Shown piece by piece: positions 36,457 to 44,840 of a stretch of 64,000 nt of DNA. The notes below the pieces were generated by a model. That model saw only the letters and a program-made list of their open reading frames with translations. It had not been told where the DNA came from and ran no database searches. How positions within the stretch are numbered: the stretch's first letter is position 1; every line of letters begins with the position of its first letter. Made by a program: the position numbers and the translations under genes. Origin of the DNA: Ignavibacteriota bacterium (GTDB lineage: Bacteria > Bacteroidota > Ignavibacteria > UBA10030 > SZUA-254); assembly GCA_016212665.1 (NCBI GenBank), contig JACREZ010000003.1, positions 28,809 to 92,808 on the forward strand, written 5' to 3'.

Positions 36457-37962
36457 TTAATGCAAACTTTCTTTTCGTTGTAACTTCCAACTTGATGAAG
36501 TAAACTGTCTCTCCTGTCGAAGTACTGAGTTTGGAGTTTTGTGTTTTGAATGAAGAAGAGATGCTAACGCCGCTTGCTCTAAAATGTTATCAGGAATAGT
36601 TAAGTCCCGTTCTTTAAGAAAATGATTTGCAATAAAGTGTGTATCAAATTCTCCGTTCTGAAACTTGGGATGATTCATGAGCCACTGACAGAAAGGAATG
36701 TTTGTCTCAACGCCAAACAATTCATAATCATCAAGAACACGCTTCATCCGATTCAATGCTTCGTTTCTGTCTTTTCCAAAAGTAATGATTTTTGAAAGTA
36801 ACGGGTCGTAATACGGAAGAACTTCAGAGCCGGTTTCCACTCCCCTATCTTCCCGTACACCTAAACCAAGACTTGGTTTGAGCCATTGTATTGTTCCAGT
36901 AGATGGAAAGAAATCGTTTTGTGGGTCTTCAGCATAAATTCTACATTCAATCGCATGTCCGTGAAACGACACATCTTGTTGTCGAAATGACAAACGATTT
37001 CCTTCGGCGATTCTGATTTGCTCTGCAACAAGGTCAATTCCTGTTCTCAATTCAGTTACCGGATGTTCAACCTGCAATCGTGTGTTTACTTCCATGAAAT
37101 AGAAGTTGCCATTACAATCAAGGAGAAATTCCACTGTGCCGGCATTGACGTATTTGGCTTGCTTCATGAGTGAAACAGCCGCGTCAGTTATCTGATTTCT
37201 CAGTGTTTGGCTAATTGCAATTGAAGGAGATTCTTCAATTATCTTTTGATGCCTTCTCTGAATCGAACATTCACGTTCTCCAAGATGAACGACATTTCCA
37301 AAACTATCAGCAAGGATTTGAACCTCAATGTGTCGGGGATTCTCAATATACTTTTCGATAAAGATTCGGTCGTCATCAAACGAAGAAGCCGCTTCAGAAC
37401 GCGCTTGCTTGAGAGAACTCTCCAAGTCACTTTCTTGTCTGACAATCCTCATTCCTTTTCCGCCGCCGCCGCCTGCCGCTTTCAGCAAGACAGGATATGT
37501 TATCTCCGATGATATTCTTTTTGCTTCTGAAATATCTGTTATCGAGTCTGTCGTTCCGGGAGCAATAGGTACTCCTGCTGACAATGCAAGTTTACGGGCA
37601 AGTGTTTTATCACCCAAGAGATTCATTGATTCAGAATTCGGACCGATAAAAATAATTCCGTTCGCTGTTATCGCATCTACAAAATCCGAATTCTCTGAAA
37701 GAAAACCGTAGCCCGGATGTATTGCATCTGCCTGAGAGTTCTTTGCAACCTCTACAATCTTTTCGATAATCAAGTAACTTTCTTTTGCCGGAGGTGGACC
37801 AAGCAAATATGCTTCGTCTGCCAGATAGACGTGTGGAGCAGTTTTGTCCGCTTCTGAATATACAGCGACCGTTTGAATACCAAGTTCCTTGCAAGTTCGC
37901 ATCACCCGAATGGCAATCTCTCCCCTGTTCGCTATTAGTATTTTTTTGATTCGTTGAATCAT
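36457..37962 (-). CDS. biotin carboxylase subunit of an acyl-CoA carboxylase
   Basis: 501 residues. ATP-grasp enzyme that carboxylates biotin: KILIANRGEIA at the start, GGGGGKGMR P-loop, EKYIENPRHIEVQ, and FMEVNTRLQVEHPVTE. The approximately 50 residues after the core (beyond AccC length of about 450) resemble the propionyl/methylcrotonyl-CoA carboxylase alpha chain. It starts one base after the mutS2 stop and is followed by the carrier protein. A link to the HMG-CoA/AtuA cluster is possible because leucine and terpene breakdown both use such carboxylases, but this is inference. Confidence 0.93.
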   Translation of the reverse strand: MIQRIKKILIANRGEIAIRVMRTCKELGIQTVAVYSEADKTAPHVYLADEAYLLGPPPAKESYLIIEKIVEVAKNSQADAIHPGYGFLSENSDFVDAITANGIIFIGPNSESMNLLGDKTLARKLALSAGVPIAPGTTDSITDISEAKRISSEITYPVLLKAAGGGGGKGMRIVRQESDLESSLKQARSEAASSFDDDRIFIEKYIENPRHIEVQILADSFGNVVHLGERECSIQRRHQKIIEESPSIAISQTLRNQITDAAVSLMKQAKYVNAGTVEFLLDCNGNFYFMEVNTRLQVEHPVTELRTGIDLVAEQIRIAEGNRLSFRQQDVSFHGHAIECRIYAEDPQNDFFPSTGTIQWLKPSLGLGVREDRGVETGSEVLPYYDPLLSKIITFGKDRNEALNRMKRVLDDYELFGVETNIPFCQWLMNHPKFQNGEFDTHFIANHFLKERDLTIPDNILEQAALASLLHSKHKTPNSVLRQERQFTSSSWKLQRKESLH

Positions 37963-40311
37963 CTATGCTAATTCCACAATCGTTACTCCCATGCCGCCTT
38001 CGTTCCATTCGCCGAGTCGTGAAGACTTGACACGAGTATCATTCTTCAAATATTCCGCAACTCGCTTACGCAATGCCCCGGTTCCTTTCCCATGAATAAT
38101 GTCAACACGATGTAAACCTGTTAAGATGGCTTCATCAAAGAATTTATCAATTGCTTCTACTGCTTCATCTCCGTACATACCGCGCAAATCAAGTTCTTGT
38201 TTTACTTCACGTTTTTCTTCCTTGAGCGATGGTTTACTTTTTAATGTTGCCTTGTGTTCGGCGGGTCTCAGTTCACGCCGGTGAACCTTTACTTTTAAAT
38301 CTCCCATCAAAACAAGAAAGTTGTCTTTATCAACAACATCTAGTATTTCCCCCGTTGAATTTGTCCGTTTCAGTCGAACGGATTGGCCCACTGCAAATGG
38401 AGAATCTACGGTTTGCTCTACTTCAAGTGTATCTTCTAACGTGTCCATTTCAACTGAAAGAGATTTGATCTCAGTCTTCGCAGTCTTCACTATTTCCTTT
38501 TGGGCTGACTGTTCCTTTATCTCTTTAACAACTCGTTCTACAGTTGAATGTGCCTTACTGACAATCTCTTTCGCTTCAGTCACTGCTTGAGATTTTATCT
38601 GCTTTATTTCTTTTTGTAGCGAATCAATCTTCGCCTGATAAGAAATCCTCAGACCTTCCAACTTATCTTTCTCTTGCCGAACCTCTTGAAGTTCTTTCGT
38701 TAACTGTTGAGAGTGTCTCTCTAATTCAGCAATTAGTTGCTCAAGATTGTAGGACTTATTTCCAAGAAACTCTTTGGCTCTTGCAATCAAACTTTCGGCA
38801 AGAGACATTCGTTGTGCCATCTCGATTGCATAACTGCTTCCTGGAACTCCATAACGGAAACGATATGTTGGTTGTAATGTGGCTTGGTCAAACTCCATTG
38901 CGGCATTTTCAATGTGTGGAGTTTCATACGCAAACACTTTGAGCGAACCGTGGTGAGTTGTTGCAATCGTTAAACAACCAAGGTTTGTTAATCGCTCTAG
39001 CACAGCCGCAGATAAAGCAGAACCCTCGACCGGGTCTGTGCCGGAACCTATTTCATCAATTAACACAAGGCTACAATCGTTTGCATTCTCAATAATTTGA
39101 TGGAGATTTTTCAAGTGCGAACTGAAACTACTCAAATCGTTTTCGATAGATTGCTCATCTCCGATATCAACAAAAATATCACTGAAAATCGGAATCTCAC
39201 TCTCGCCAAACGCCGAGACATGGCATCCTGCCTGCACCATCAAGCAAAGTAAGCCAACGGATTTTAACGCAACACTCTTCCCTCCCGCGTTCGGTCCTGT
39301 TATGATAACTGTTCTGACATTCTCACTAATCTCGAAATTGAGAGGAACGATATCTTTCAGTTTATGCCGTTGAAATAACAGCGGGTGTCGGGCGTTCATT
39401 AACTTCAATGAACCATGCGGTTTTACAATTGGTTCGTTTCCTAATATTTCAAGTGAATATTTTGCTTTCGCCTGAACAAAATCTATCAAACCAAGAATTT
39501 CAAGATTGAATAAAAGTGCGTCCCGACATTCTCTCACCTGCTCAGTCAATGCCTTGAGTATTTTTTCGATTTCTCTTAATTCTTGAAATTGGAGAGTTCT
39601 GATTTCATTGTTCAACTCCAATGTTTCAGTTGGTTCGATGAATACCGTTGCTCCGCTTGCCGATGAACTATGAATGAATCCCGGAACTTTATTCTTATGC
39701 TCGATTTTAATTGGGATGACCATCCTGCCATCCCTTGAAGTAATCAATTCTTCCTGAAGCCAATCCTTAGCAGAAATAGTTTTGACTAACGACTCTAATT
39801 TGTTCCTTAATCCTCCTGACTTGTCTGTAATTTGTCTCCGAATTGTTTGAAGTTCTTTCGTTGCAGAATCCTTCACGACACCACTTTCATCAATCGCACT
39901 GTTGATATTGTATTCAAGAATTTTATTCAGGTAAAGTTTGCTAACCTGCTCAAACAAAAGTGGAAACTGAGTTTTAATTCGACTGAAAAACGTATAGCAT
40001 TTTTTTGATGTGTCAAGAAGCAATGCAATTTTTCTTAACTCATCAGCGGGGAGAGCAAAATTCTCGATTGAAGTTCTGTGCAGACCGATTCGCACATCTG
40101 GGATGGAATCTAAGGGCGGGTACCCTACTCCTTCAAGGAGTCGTTTCATTTCTGAAACTAAGGAGAGTTGATAACGGATTTCATCAAGCGATGAGAGCGG
40201 GGAAAGTTTTTCAACATGTTCTCGTCCGAGGTCGGACGTTGTATAACGCGAAATGTGCGCTATGACTTTATCTAATTCGAGTTTCGAAAACGAATTGAGA
40301 TGTTCTCGCAT
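37963..40311 (-). CDS. mutS2: endonuclease MutS2
   Basis: 782 residues. MutS core and clamp (about 1-310), ABC-like ATPase with Walker A GPNAGGKS, Walker B LVLIDEIGSGTDP and the conserved ATTHHG, then a long coiled coil (about 510-620), a KOW-like segment, and a C-terminal Smr nuclease domain (about 710-782, LDLRGMYGDEA, HGKGTGALR). It lacks the mismatch-binding domain of MutS1. Family roles include suppressing recombination and rescuing collided ribosomes. Confidence 0.96.
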   Translation of the reverse strand: MREHLNSFSKLELDKVIAHISRYTTSDLGREHVEKLSPLSSLDEIRYQLSLVSEMKRLLEGVGYPPLDSIPDVRIGLHRTSIENFALPADELRKIALLLDTSKKCYTFFSRIKTQFPLLFEQVSKLYLNKILEYNINSAIDESGVVKDSATKELQTIRRQITDKSGGLRNKLESLVKTISAKDWLQEELITSRDGRMVIPIKIEHKNKVPGFIHSSSASGATVFIEPTETLELNNEIRTLQFQELREIEKILKALTEQVRECRDALLFNLEILGLIDFVQAKAKYSLEILGNEPIVKPHGSLKLMNARHPLLFQRHKLKDIVPLNFEISENVRTVIITGPNAGGKSVALKSVGLLCLMVQAGCHVSAFGESEIPIFSDIFVDIGDEQSIENDLSSFSSHLKNLHQIIENANDCSLVLIDEIGSGTDPVEGSALSAAVLERLTNLGCLTIATTHHGSLKVFAYETPHIENAAMEFDQATLQPTYRFRYGVPGSSYAIEMAQRMSLAESLIARAKEFLGNKSYNLEQLIAELERHSQQLTKELQEVRQEKDKLEGLRISYQAKIDSLQKEIKQIKSQAVTEAKEIVSKAHSTVERVVKEIKEQSAQKEIVKTAKTEIKSLSVEMDTLEDTLEVEQTVDSPFAVGQSVRLKRTNSTGEILDVVDKDNFLVLMGDLKVKVHRRELRPAEHKATLKSKPSLKEEKREVKQELDLRGMYGDEAVEAIDKFFDEAILTGLHRVDIIHGKGTGALRKRVAEYLKNDTRVKSSRLGEWNEGGMGVTIVELA

Positions 40312-40318
40312 CGCTGAG

Positions 40319-40825
40319 TTACTTCGTTCCCTTCAGTTCTTCGATGAACTCTGCTGTCTTGGGTAACCACTTCATCGTGTAATTGATGACCTGAGGAGCA
40401 AAGTCAATAAATTTGTCATACATCAACGATTCATTCTTGGCTTGTTCATCAATTACTTCCATGCGTGAAAAAAGAATCAACAACAAACTGACTGACACAG
40501 CGCCTTGGAATGCTCCGATAAATCCACCCGCGAACCGAGATGTCGTTTTGATAGTTTTGTTCTTGTCCGTTCCTAACATTCTGTAAATGATGTTTAACGA
40601 AACAATGAATACGATAAAAACAGCCGCAAAAGCAAGTATTCTTGATATTTCAGTTGAAAATTCAAACCAAGCGGAAAACCAATCGCCAACGATTGGATAG
40701 AGCAAAAGCGACGCTGACAATCCACCAAGAAATCCTAATACACCATATAATTTTCTGAAGAAACCATCCTTAAAACCTAAGGCAATGGAGATGATGAGTC
40801 CGGCGATTATGAAAATATCAACCAT
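40319..40825 (-). CDS. CvpA family membrane protein
   Basis: 168 residues with four membrane helices (about 5-25, 28-48, 65-88 and 100-122). The second segment GFKDGFFRKLYGVLGFLGG is typical of the CvpA/colicin V production family. Family members are implicated in envelope homeostasis, but the molecular role is not known. In many genomes cvpA lies next to mutS2, as here (7 bases apart). Confidence 0.88.
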   Translation of the reverse strand: MVDIFIIAGLIISIALGFKDGFFRKLYGVLGFLGGLSASLLLYPIVGDWFSAWFEFSTEISRILAFAAVFIVFIVSLNIIYRMLGTDKNKTIKTTSRFAGGFIGAFQGAVSVSLLLILFSRMEVIDEQAKNESLMYDKFIDFAPQVINYTMKWLPKTAEFIEELKGTK

Positions 40826-40830
40826 ATCAA

Positions 40831-41286
40831 TTATTGTGGAGAGAGTAAACTTTTGACAGTCTCCTGGATTAACTTACCGTCAGCCTTCCCTTTTAATTCT
40901 TTCATGACGGGACCCATTACATTTCCGAAATCCTTGTCCGATGTTGCGCCAACTTCTGCAATTACTTTCTTCACAAGTTCTTTAACATCTTCAGGGGATA
41001 ATTGTTTAGGAAGATACTCTTGAATTACTTGCAACTCTGCTTCTTCTTGTTGTGCTAAATCGTTACGATTGTTGTTCTTGTACACTTCAATTGCTTCTTT
41101 ACGTTTCTTTCCGGCTACCATTACAACAGCGAGTTCGTCTTCCGTTGTCATTCCTCCTGTCGGACGTTTCTCGACCTGTTTTTCTAATAATCCTGCACGC
41201 AACGTACGAAGAGTCTCCATACGTGTTTTATCTCCGGCTTTCATTGCCGTTTTCAAATCTTCTGAAATTTTATCAAGCATTGACAT
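40831..41286 (-). CDS. YqeY/GatB-like tRNA amidotransferase-related protein
   Basis: 151 residues: an N-terminal helical region (SEDLKTAMKAGDKTRMETLRTLRA) and a C-terminal domain related to the GatB tail (LSPEDVKELVKKVIAEVGA, KDFGNVMGPVMKELKGKADG). The family may help tRNA-dependent amidation, though this is unproven for the stand-alone form. First gene of the yqeY-cvpA-mutS2-biotin carboxylase-carrier-purL run on the minus strand. Confidence 0.9.
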   Translation of the reverse strand: MSMLDKISEDLKTAMKAGDKTRMETLRTLRAGLLEKQVEKRPTGGMTTEDELAVVMVAGKKRKEAIEVYKNNNRNDLAQQEEAELQVIQEYLPKQLSPEDVKELVKKVIAEVGATSDKDFGNVMGPVMKELKGKADGKLIQETVKSLLSPQ

Positions 41287-41420
41287 TTGTCCGTCATTTA
41301 TAGGTTATGAAAATATAAAAAAATCGAAAAGAATATAGGAGAGAATCGGGAGATAATCAAAATCATAAAGCGAAGTAGATTATGAAATAATTCTCTTTTT
41401 CAACATACATCGAAGATGGA

Positions 41421-41515
41421 AAGGAGTAATGAATGTTTGGAGTATTCGAGTAGCATTTTTACAAATATATTCTTCTAAATAACTCCAACGCTCCAACATT
41501 CCAAACATTCTTTAG
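41421..41515. repeat. inverted-repeat intergenic element, copy A
   Basis: Perfect 11-bp arms GAATGTTTGGA (41431-41441) and TCCAAACATTC (41500-41510) inside a longer imperfect hairpin rich in GGAGT/ACTCC. It begins AAGGAGTAATG, like the elements at 44741 and (inverted) 43031. It occupies most of the gap 41287-41521, which has no other feature. Confidence 0.65.
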
Positions 41516-41521
41516 ATGCAG

Positions 41522-41860
41522 CTATGGCTTCACGACAGTCACCACCGGCGGGTTAGCCGCACTAACGATGATGGTGTACGATTTATCTTCTTCTGCTGTG
41601 AAGTGCGTTGTCCCCGATTGAGAAATGCCCTCTACTTTCGCGTCTACTTCATAAATGTATGGAGAAAGATCAATATATCCGGTGGAACTGTTTCCGGCGA
41701 TATCATTGAGGTTGATGGTGTTTGCCTGCGTCCGTTTCAGTTGGACATCAATAACCTCCGAGCGTTGGTTCGAGACACGAACTTTCGGCGGCTCGGTGGT
41801 GCAGGATGAAAGAATAAATAGAAGTGATGCAAAAATGGAAAAGCGAAAAAATGAATTCAT
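41522..41860 (-). CDS. small lipoprotein of unknown function
   Basis: 112 residues starting at ATG 41858-41860, which gives a clean lipoprotein signal MNSFFRFSIFASLLFILSSC. Upstream in-frame codons belong to a duplicated promoter segment and are not likely to be translated. The mature part is predicted beta-rich (TTEPPKVRVSNQRSEVID..) with an Ig-like look, ending in VSAANPPVVTVVKP. It has the DUF4397-like style of small Bacteroidota surface proteins, but no family is certain. Its first codons and 5' region are copied at 42929-43017. Confidence 0.7.
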   Translation of the reverse strand: MNSFFRFSIFASLLFILSSCTTEPPKVRVSNQRSEVIDVQLKRTQANTINLNDIAGNSSTGYIDLSPYIYEVDAKVEGISQSGTTHFTAEEDKSYTIIVSAANPPVVTVVKP

Positions 41861-41934
41861 GGAAGTGTACCCTATACTGTTTGTGTTTTCATGTGCCGTA
41901 AATATAAGGCATTGGAGGGTTCCATCAAACATTG
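41846..41934. repeat. 89-bp direct repeat, copy 1
   Basis: Identical to 42929-43017 except for two substitutions and with no gaps. It spans the first five codons and the upstream region of the lipoprotein gene. The two copies stand 1083 bp apart and bracket a PIN module. Confidence 0.95.
41901..41928 (-). promoter_or_regulatory. candidate promoter of the small lipoprotein gene
   Basis: On the minus strand TTGATG (41928-41923) and TATATT (41906-41901) are separated by 16 bases, about 40 bases upstream of the ATG. It resembles a sigma-70-type promoter. It is inside the 89-bp repeat, so the second copy at 42929-43017 carries the same boxes except for changes in the spacer and first box. Confidence 0.4.
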
Positions 41935-41961
41935 CCTGGGCGATAACGTCTGCCTGCCTTT

Positions 41962-42112
41962 GACATGAGTCCATTCCGTGACCAGAGTGTTCATGGAGCG
42001 GTTTGTACTCTGGCACCCAAGAAAAAATTAGCCATGCAACGAATTATAGATAGGCGGGTCGAAGTCCATGACCAACGCGTTCATGTCCTGATATGGAGCG
42101 CGTGACACCCGA
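41962..42112. repeat. two decayed copies of a dispersed hairpin-type element
   Basis: Two segments, about 41968-42024 and 42067-42112, share GTCCA..TGACCA..GTTCATG and GGAGCG followed by a (G)TGGCACCC/TGACACCC-like end. Related text with GAGCG-TTTGTAC occurs at about 61430. No gene is visible in the 41861-42152 gap. Confidence 0.4.
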
Positions 42113-42152
42113 AGTTTACTCTTTTTCTTTCTGACAAGAATTTATGGGCTAA

Positions 42153-42335
42153 TTATTCAGTTTCTACAAGAGAATAATCTTTTTGTTTCTCCCTAATCTC
42201 TTTTACAAAATCAGAAGAGGAGAGATATTGTCGCAGTTTTATGAAGTACTCTTCGGGTTGTGATGCGTTAAGTTTTTTGTATAACTCTTCTTGAATCGTG
42301 TTTTTCATTTCCACGCAATCTAATGATTTATTCAT
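42153..42335 (-). CDS. small protein paired with PIN toxin (putative antitoxin)
   Basis: 60 residues, helical and highly charged (EELYKKLNASQPEEYFIKLRQYL, EIREKQKDYS). It overlaps the end of the PIN gene by 8 bases, so the two are translated together, with the PIN gene first. No DNA-binding motif is evident. By position it is the likely antitoxin, although the reverse order (toxin first) is less usual. Confidence 0.6.
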   Translation of the reverse strand: MNKSLDCVEMKNTIQEELYKKLNASQPEEYFIKLRQYLSSSDFVKEIREKQKDYSLVETE

Positions 42336-42783
42336 TTTCTATTACCTCTTTTGGTGTACGAATTTCTAAGATACCATAACCTTCTCTCAAATTCACCGAG
42401 TTAAACGCTCGAATCTTTTGAAAGTTTACAATGTGTTTAAAGTTCCAACTTACAAGAATATCAACTTTGTGAATCGTTGCTAAAGCAATATGCAAAGCAT
42501 CGTCAGAATACTTTTCCGTTACAATGCCATCGCCGATATACTGCAGGGCTAAACGAGACGCCTCCTCATCTGCTTCAACAAATTCAAAATTATTTAATTG
42601 CTTAAATGTACCTTTAACATGTTCAGGCGCTCCTTCTATTTCTGCAGCGACAACGGAAGAAATTACAGGAAGAATTTTATCTTCTAAAAAATATTGAAAA
42701 AGTGTAATTGATTCTTTTGCAAATTCCTTGTCATAAATGCCGCCAAATACGGAAGTATCAACATATATTCTAAGTTTTTTCAT
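42328..42783 (-). CDS. PIN-domain ribonuclease (putative toxin)
   Basis: 151 residues of the PIN fold: RIYVDTSVFGG with the first catalytic Asp, VAAEIEGAP with the conserved Glu, YSDDALHIALATIHKVDILVSWNFKH with the third and fourth acidic residues and the W-N-F-K-H motif typical of the YLL-type PIN toxins. Such enzymes cut RNA when freed from their antitoxin. Together with the next gene it forms a compact module lying between two copies of an 89-bp direct repeat. Confidence 0.85.
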   Translation of the reverse strand: MKKLRIYVDTSVFGGIYDKEFAKESITLFQYFLEDKILPVISSVVAAEIEGAPEHVKGTFKQLNNFEFVEADEEASRLALQYIGDGIVTEKYSDDALHIALATIHKVDILVSWNFKHIVNFQKIRAFNSVNLREGYGILEIRTPKEVIENE

Positions 42784-42837
42784 AAGTCGTACATCATATT
42801 AATAAATTCTTTCAATACTATCAACAATTTACTTCCG

Positions 42838-42925
42838 GATGTCACGAACCATTCCCGACTCTACGAGCCGTAAAAGGCGGCTCAAAAACCATGTTTCGTG
42901 TAACTGTGGACTATGACACTTGAGG
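42838..42925. repeat. palindromic element upstream of the PIN gene
   Basis: Outer arms GTCACGAA and TTTCGTG(TA)AC enclose an inner stem GAGCCG/CGGCTC with a TAAAAGG loop. The outer GTCACGAACCA matches the start of the hairpin at 61914-61937, so both may belong to one dispersed family. The gap 42784-43076 holds this element, repeat copy 2 and a short GGAGT-type inverted repeat (43031-43066), but no gene. Confidence 0.5.
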
Positions 42926-42928
42926 AAT

Positions 42929-43017
42929 AAAAAATGAATTCATGGAAGTGTACCCTATACTGTTTGTGTTTTCATGTGCCGTAAATATAAGGCAGTGGAG
43001 GGTTTCATCAAACATTG
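42929..43017. repeat. 89-bp direct repeat, copy 2
   Basis: Second copy of the segment at 41846-41934, two mismatches, same orientation. Here it is not followed by a lipoprotein gene: the open frame ends a few codons after MNSFF, so this copy is a dead promoter/start fragment. Confidence 0.95.
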
Positions 43018-43076
43018 ATGATTGGATGAATGGAGTTTTGTAGTTTAAGAAATGCTCCATTACTCCCGCAGTTACT

Positions 43077-43802
43077 TCAGATTGCTTTCTCCCAACACCG
43101 AACATCATTGTTAGCACGGTTATACAAATACTCGGCAGAAACTTTGTTCATCTTCATCTTTGATGCGGGAAAAGGTTGTGTACAAAGGTCTTTTAACACA
43201 TTTGTCTCGTTGAAGTCTCTGTCCAACCAGAGTTCAAAATATTTCCTATCCAAAATCACCGGCATACGGTCATGAATCGGTGCAAGTATAGAATTTGGTG
43301 TTGTAGTGATAACCGCAAACGACGGAAGTTCCTTCCCATCGTTCGGATTTATCCATACGCTGAAAATACCTGCCATCATAAACGGCATATCGTCCCTCAT
43401 TTGGAAAACGTAGGGCTGTTTTACTTTCTTGACTTTGCCGCTTGTTGTTATACTAACAATTTCTTTTGGGGAATATTCGAAGAAGGCACGAACAGGAAAC
43501 AGACATCTGCTCGCTTTGAAGTAAGGAGCAAACAATCTGCTTGAATCAATCGTCTCTATTCTTGCATTGAAGGAAGTACTTTCCGGTTTCCCACTTTTCG
43601 ACCAATGAGGAATGAGCCACCACATCGCCTTGAATGCACGGAGTTCCTTTTCTCGCATTCCGAAGATTGGAAGATGCTGTAATCGCAAAGCATTGTAAAA
43701 CGGAATACCATCAAACGCATCTTTATCTTTCACACTTTTGAAAACAGGAAATTCGTTTTGCAAAGCAGGTAAATCGTCCACGACGGACGAATTATAGCAC
43801 AT
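43077..43802 (-). CDS. SRAP-family protein (YedK/HMCES-like)
   Basis: 241 residues. SOS-response-associated peptidase fold that forms a DNA-protein crosslink with abasic sites in single-stranded DNA. The catalytic Cys2 (MCYNSS, exposed after Met removal) is present, as are the conserved Asn in FNARIETI, the Glu in VRAFFEYS and the His in PIHDRMPVIL. Family proteins protect stalled forks. It lies in the accessory region beside a PIN module, and its own regulation is not visible. Confidence 0.92.
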   Translation of the reverse strand: MCYNSSVVDDLPALQNEFPVFKSVKDKDAFDGIPFYNALRLQHLPIFGMREKELRAFKAMWWLIPHWSKSGKPESTSFNARIETIDSSRLFAPYFKASRCLFPVRAFFEYSPKEIVSITTSGKVKKVKQPYVFQMRDDMPFMMAGIFSVWINPNDGKELPSFAVITTTPNSILAPIHDRMPVILDRKYFELWLDRDFNETNVLKDLCTQPFPASKMKMNKVSAEYLYNRANNDVRCWEKAI

Positions 43803-43824
43803 ATGGAATTATTCCTGAGTCGAA

Positions 43825-44730
43825 CTATTTAGATTTGAAGAAATTGACTATATCTTTTCCGTTCGCTATCACTATTCCACCGAGTACTAAGACGGCTCCG
43901 GAGAAGATGTGAGGAGAGAGAGTTTCATCAAGCACAAATTTACCGAAAATAACTGCAAGAATCGGTGTAATAAATGAAATGAATGAAAGAAACAACGCCT
44001 GCATCCGTTTTAACAGCCAATAGTAAATAACAAATGTTACAACCGTTCCGAACGTGCCAAGATAAAGAATGGAAAGAATGCCTTTGGTGTCAAAACGAAT
44101 GGCTGAGAAAGACTCGGATGCAAATGCGATAGTAAACATAATCGGTAAACCGACGAGCATCCCTCCTACATTCATCGCAACAGGCGATATGTGTTTGCCG
44201 TGTCGTTTTACTAAGACGAGGGAAAGACCTTGCAGAATAACACTGCAGATAATTGCAAACATGCCATGTGAATTTGCATTGCTTATATCAAAGTCAGTTC
44301 CGAATATCAGAAACAAACCAATAAAACCGGATGTGATGCCCAGAATTTTATAAACGTTGATTTCTTCTCCATGCAGAATGAAATGCGAGAACAATACAAC
44401 GACAAACGGATAAAACGCAAACAAGATTGAGGCAAGACTGGATGGAATATATTGCTCTCCCCAATACACAAGTGCAAACGGAAGACTGTAAGAACAAACG
44501 CCGAGTTGGAGGTAGAGAAAAATATCGTTCTTAGTAAGAGGCAGTCGTTGCTTTTGAAAGAGAAAAATTACTGTAAGAATTGCAAACGCAACAGTAAACC
44601 TAAGCGCCACTCCAAAGAACGGCGGCACGCTTTCTAACCCGATTTTTATTCCAAGCCATGTTGAGCCCCAAATAATGGAGACAAGTGTATAACCGGCAAT
44701 GATTAAATACTTTTCTGTTTTAAACAACAT
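43825..44730 (-). CDS. EamA-family (DMT superfamily) transporter
   Basis: 301 residues with ten membrane helices formed by two EamA repeats. Typical segments are SIIWGSTWLGIKIGLESVPP near the start and the closing FITPILAVIFGKFVLDETLS..GAVLVLGGIVIANG. Family members export amino acids or other small metabolites. The substrate cannot be told. Stands alone between the SRAP gene and an inverted-repeat element. Confidence 0.9.
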   Translation of the reverse strand: MLFKTEKYLIIAGYTLVSIIWGSTWLGIKIGLESVPPFFGVALRFTVAFAILTVIFLFQKQRLPLTKNDIFLYLQLGVCSYSLPFALVYWGEQYIPSSLASILFAFYPFVVVLFSHFILHGEEINVYKILGITSGFIGLFLIFGTDFDISNANSHGMFAIICSVILQGLSLVLVKRHGKHISPVAMNVGGMLVGLPIMFTIAFASESFSAIRFDTKGILSILYLGTFGTVVTFVIYYWLLKRMQALFLSFISFITPILAVIFGKFVLDETLSPHIFSGAVLVLGGIVIANGKDIVNFFKSK

Positions 44731-44740
44731 ACATCAAATT

Positions 44741-44833
44741 AAAGGAGTAATGGAGTGTTGGAGTGGGAGTTAAAAATACTCCATCACTCCATCAATCTAT
44801 AACTCTATAACCATATCACTCCATTAATCCTTT
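44741..44833. repeat. inverted-repeat intergenic element, copy C
   Basis: 17-bp terminal arms AAAGGAGTAATGGAGTG (44741-44757) and CACTCCATTAATCCTTT (44817-44833) with one mismatch, plus internal GGAGT/ACTCC repeats. Its left end matches the element at 41421. MITE-like in size (93 bp), no coding capacity. Confidence 0.7.
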
Positions 44834-44840
44834 CAAAGTA

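Noticed and set aside
41861..42152. tRNA or small RNA in the gap
   Set aside because: Stem-like text is present, but no tRNA cloverleaf, CCA end or T-loop motif was found; better explained as decayed repeats.
42911..43117. Minus-strand open frame of 68 codons across the second 89-bp repeat copy
   Set aside because: It is the duplicated upstream region of the lipoprotein gene read in frame, ends after MNSFF and overlaps the SRAP gene end.
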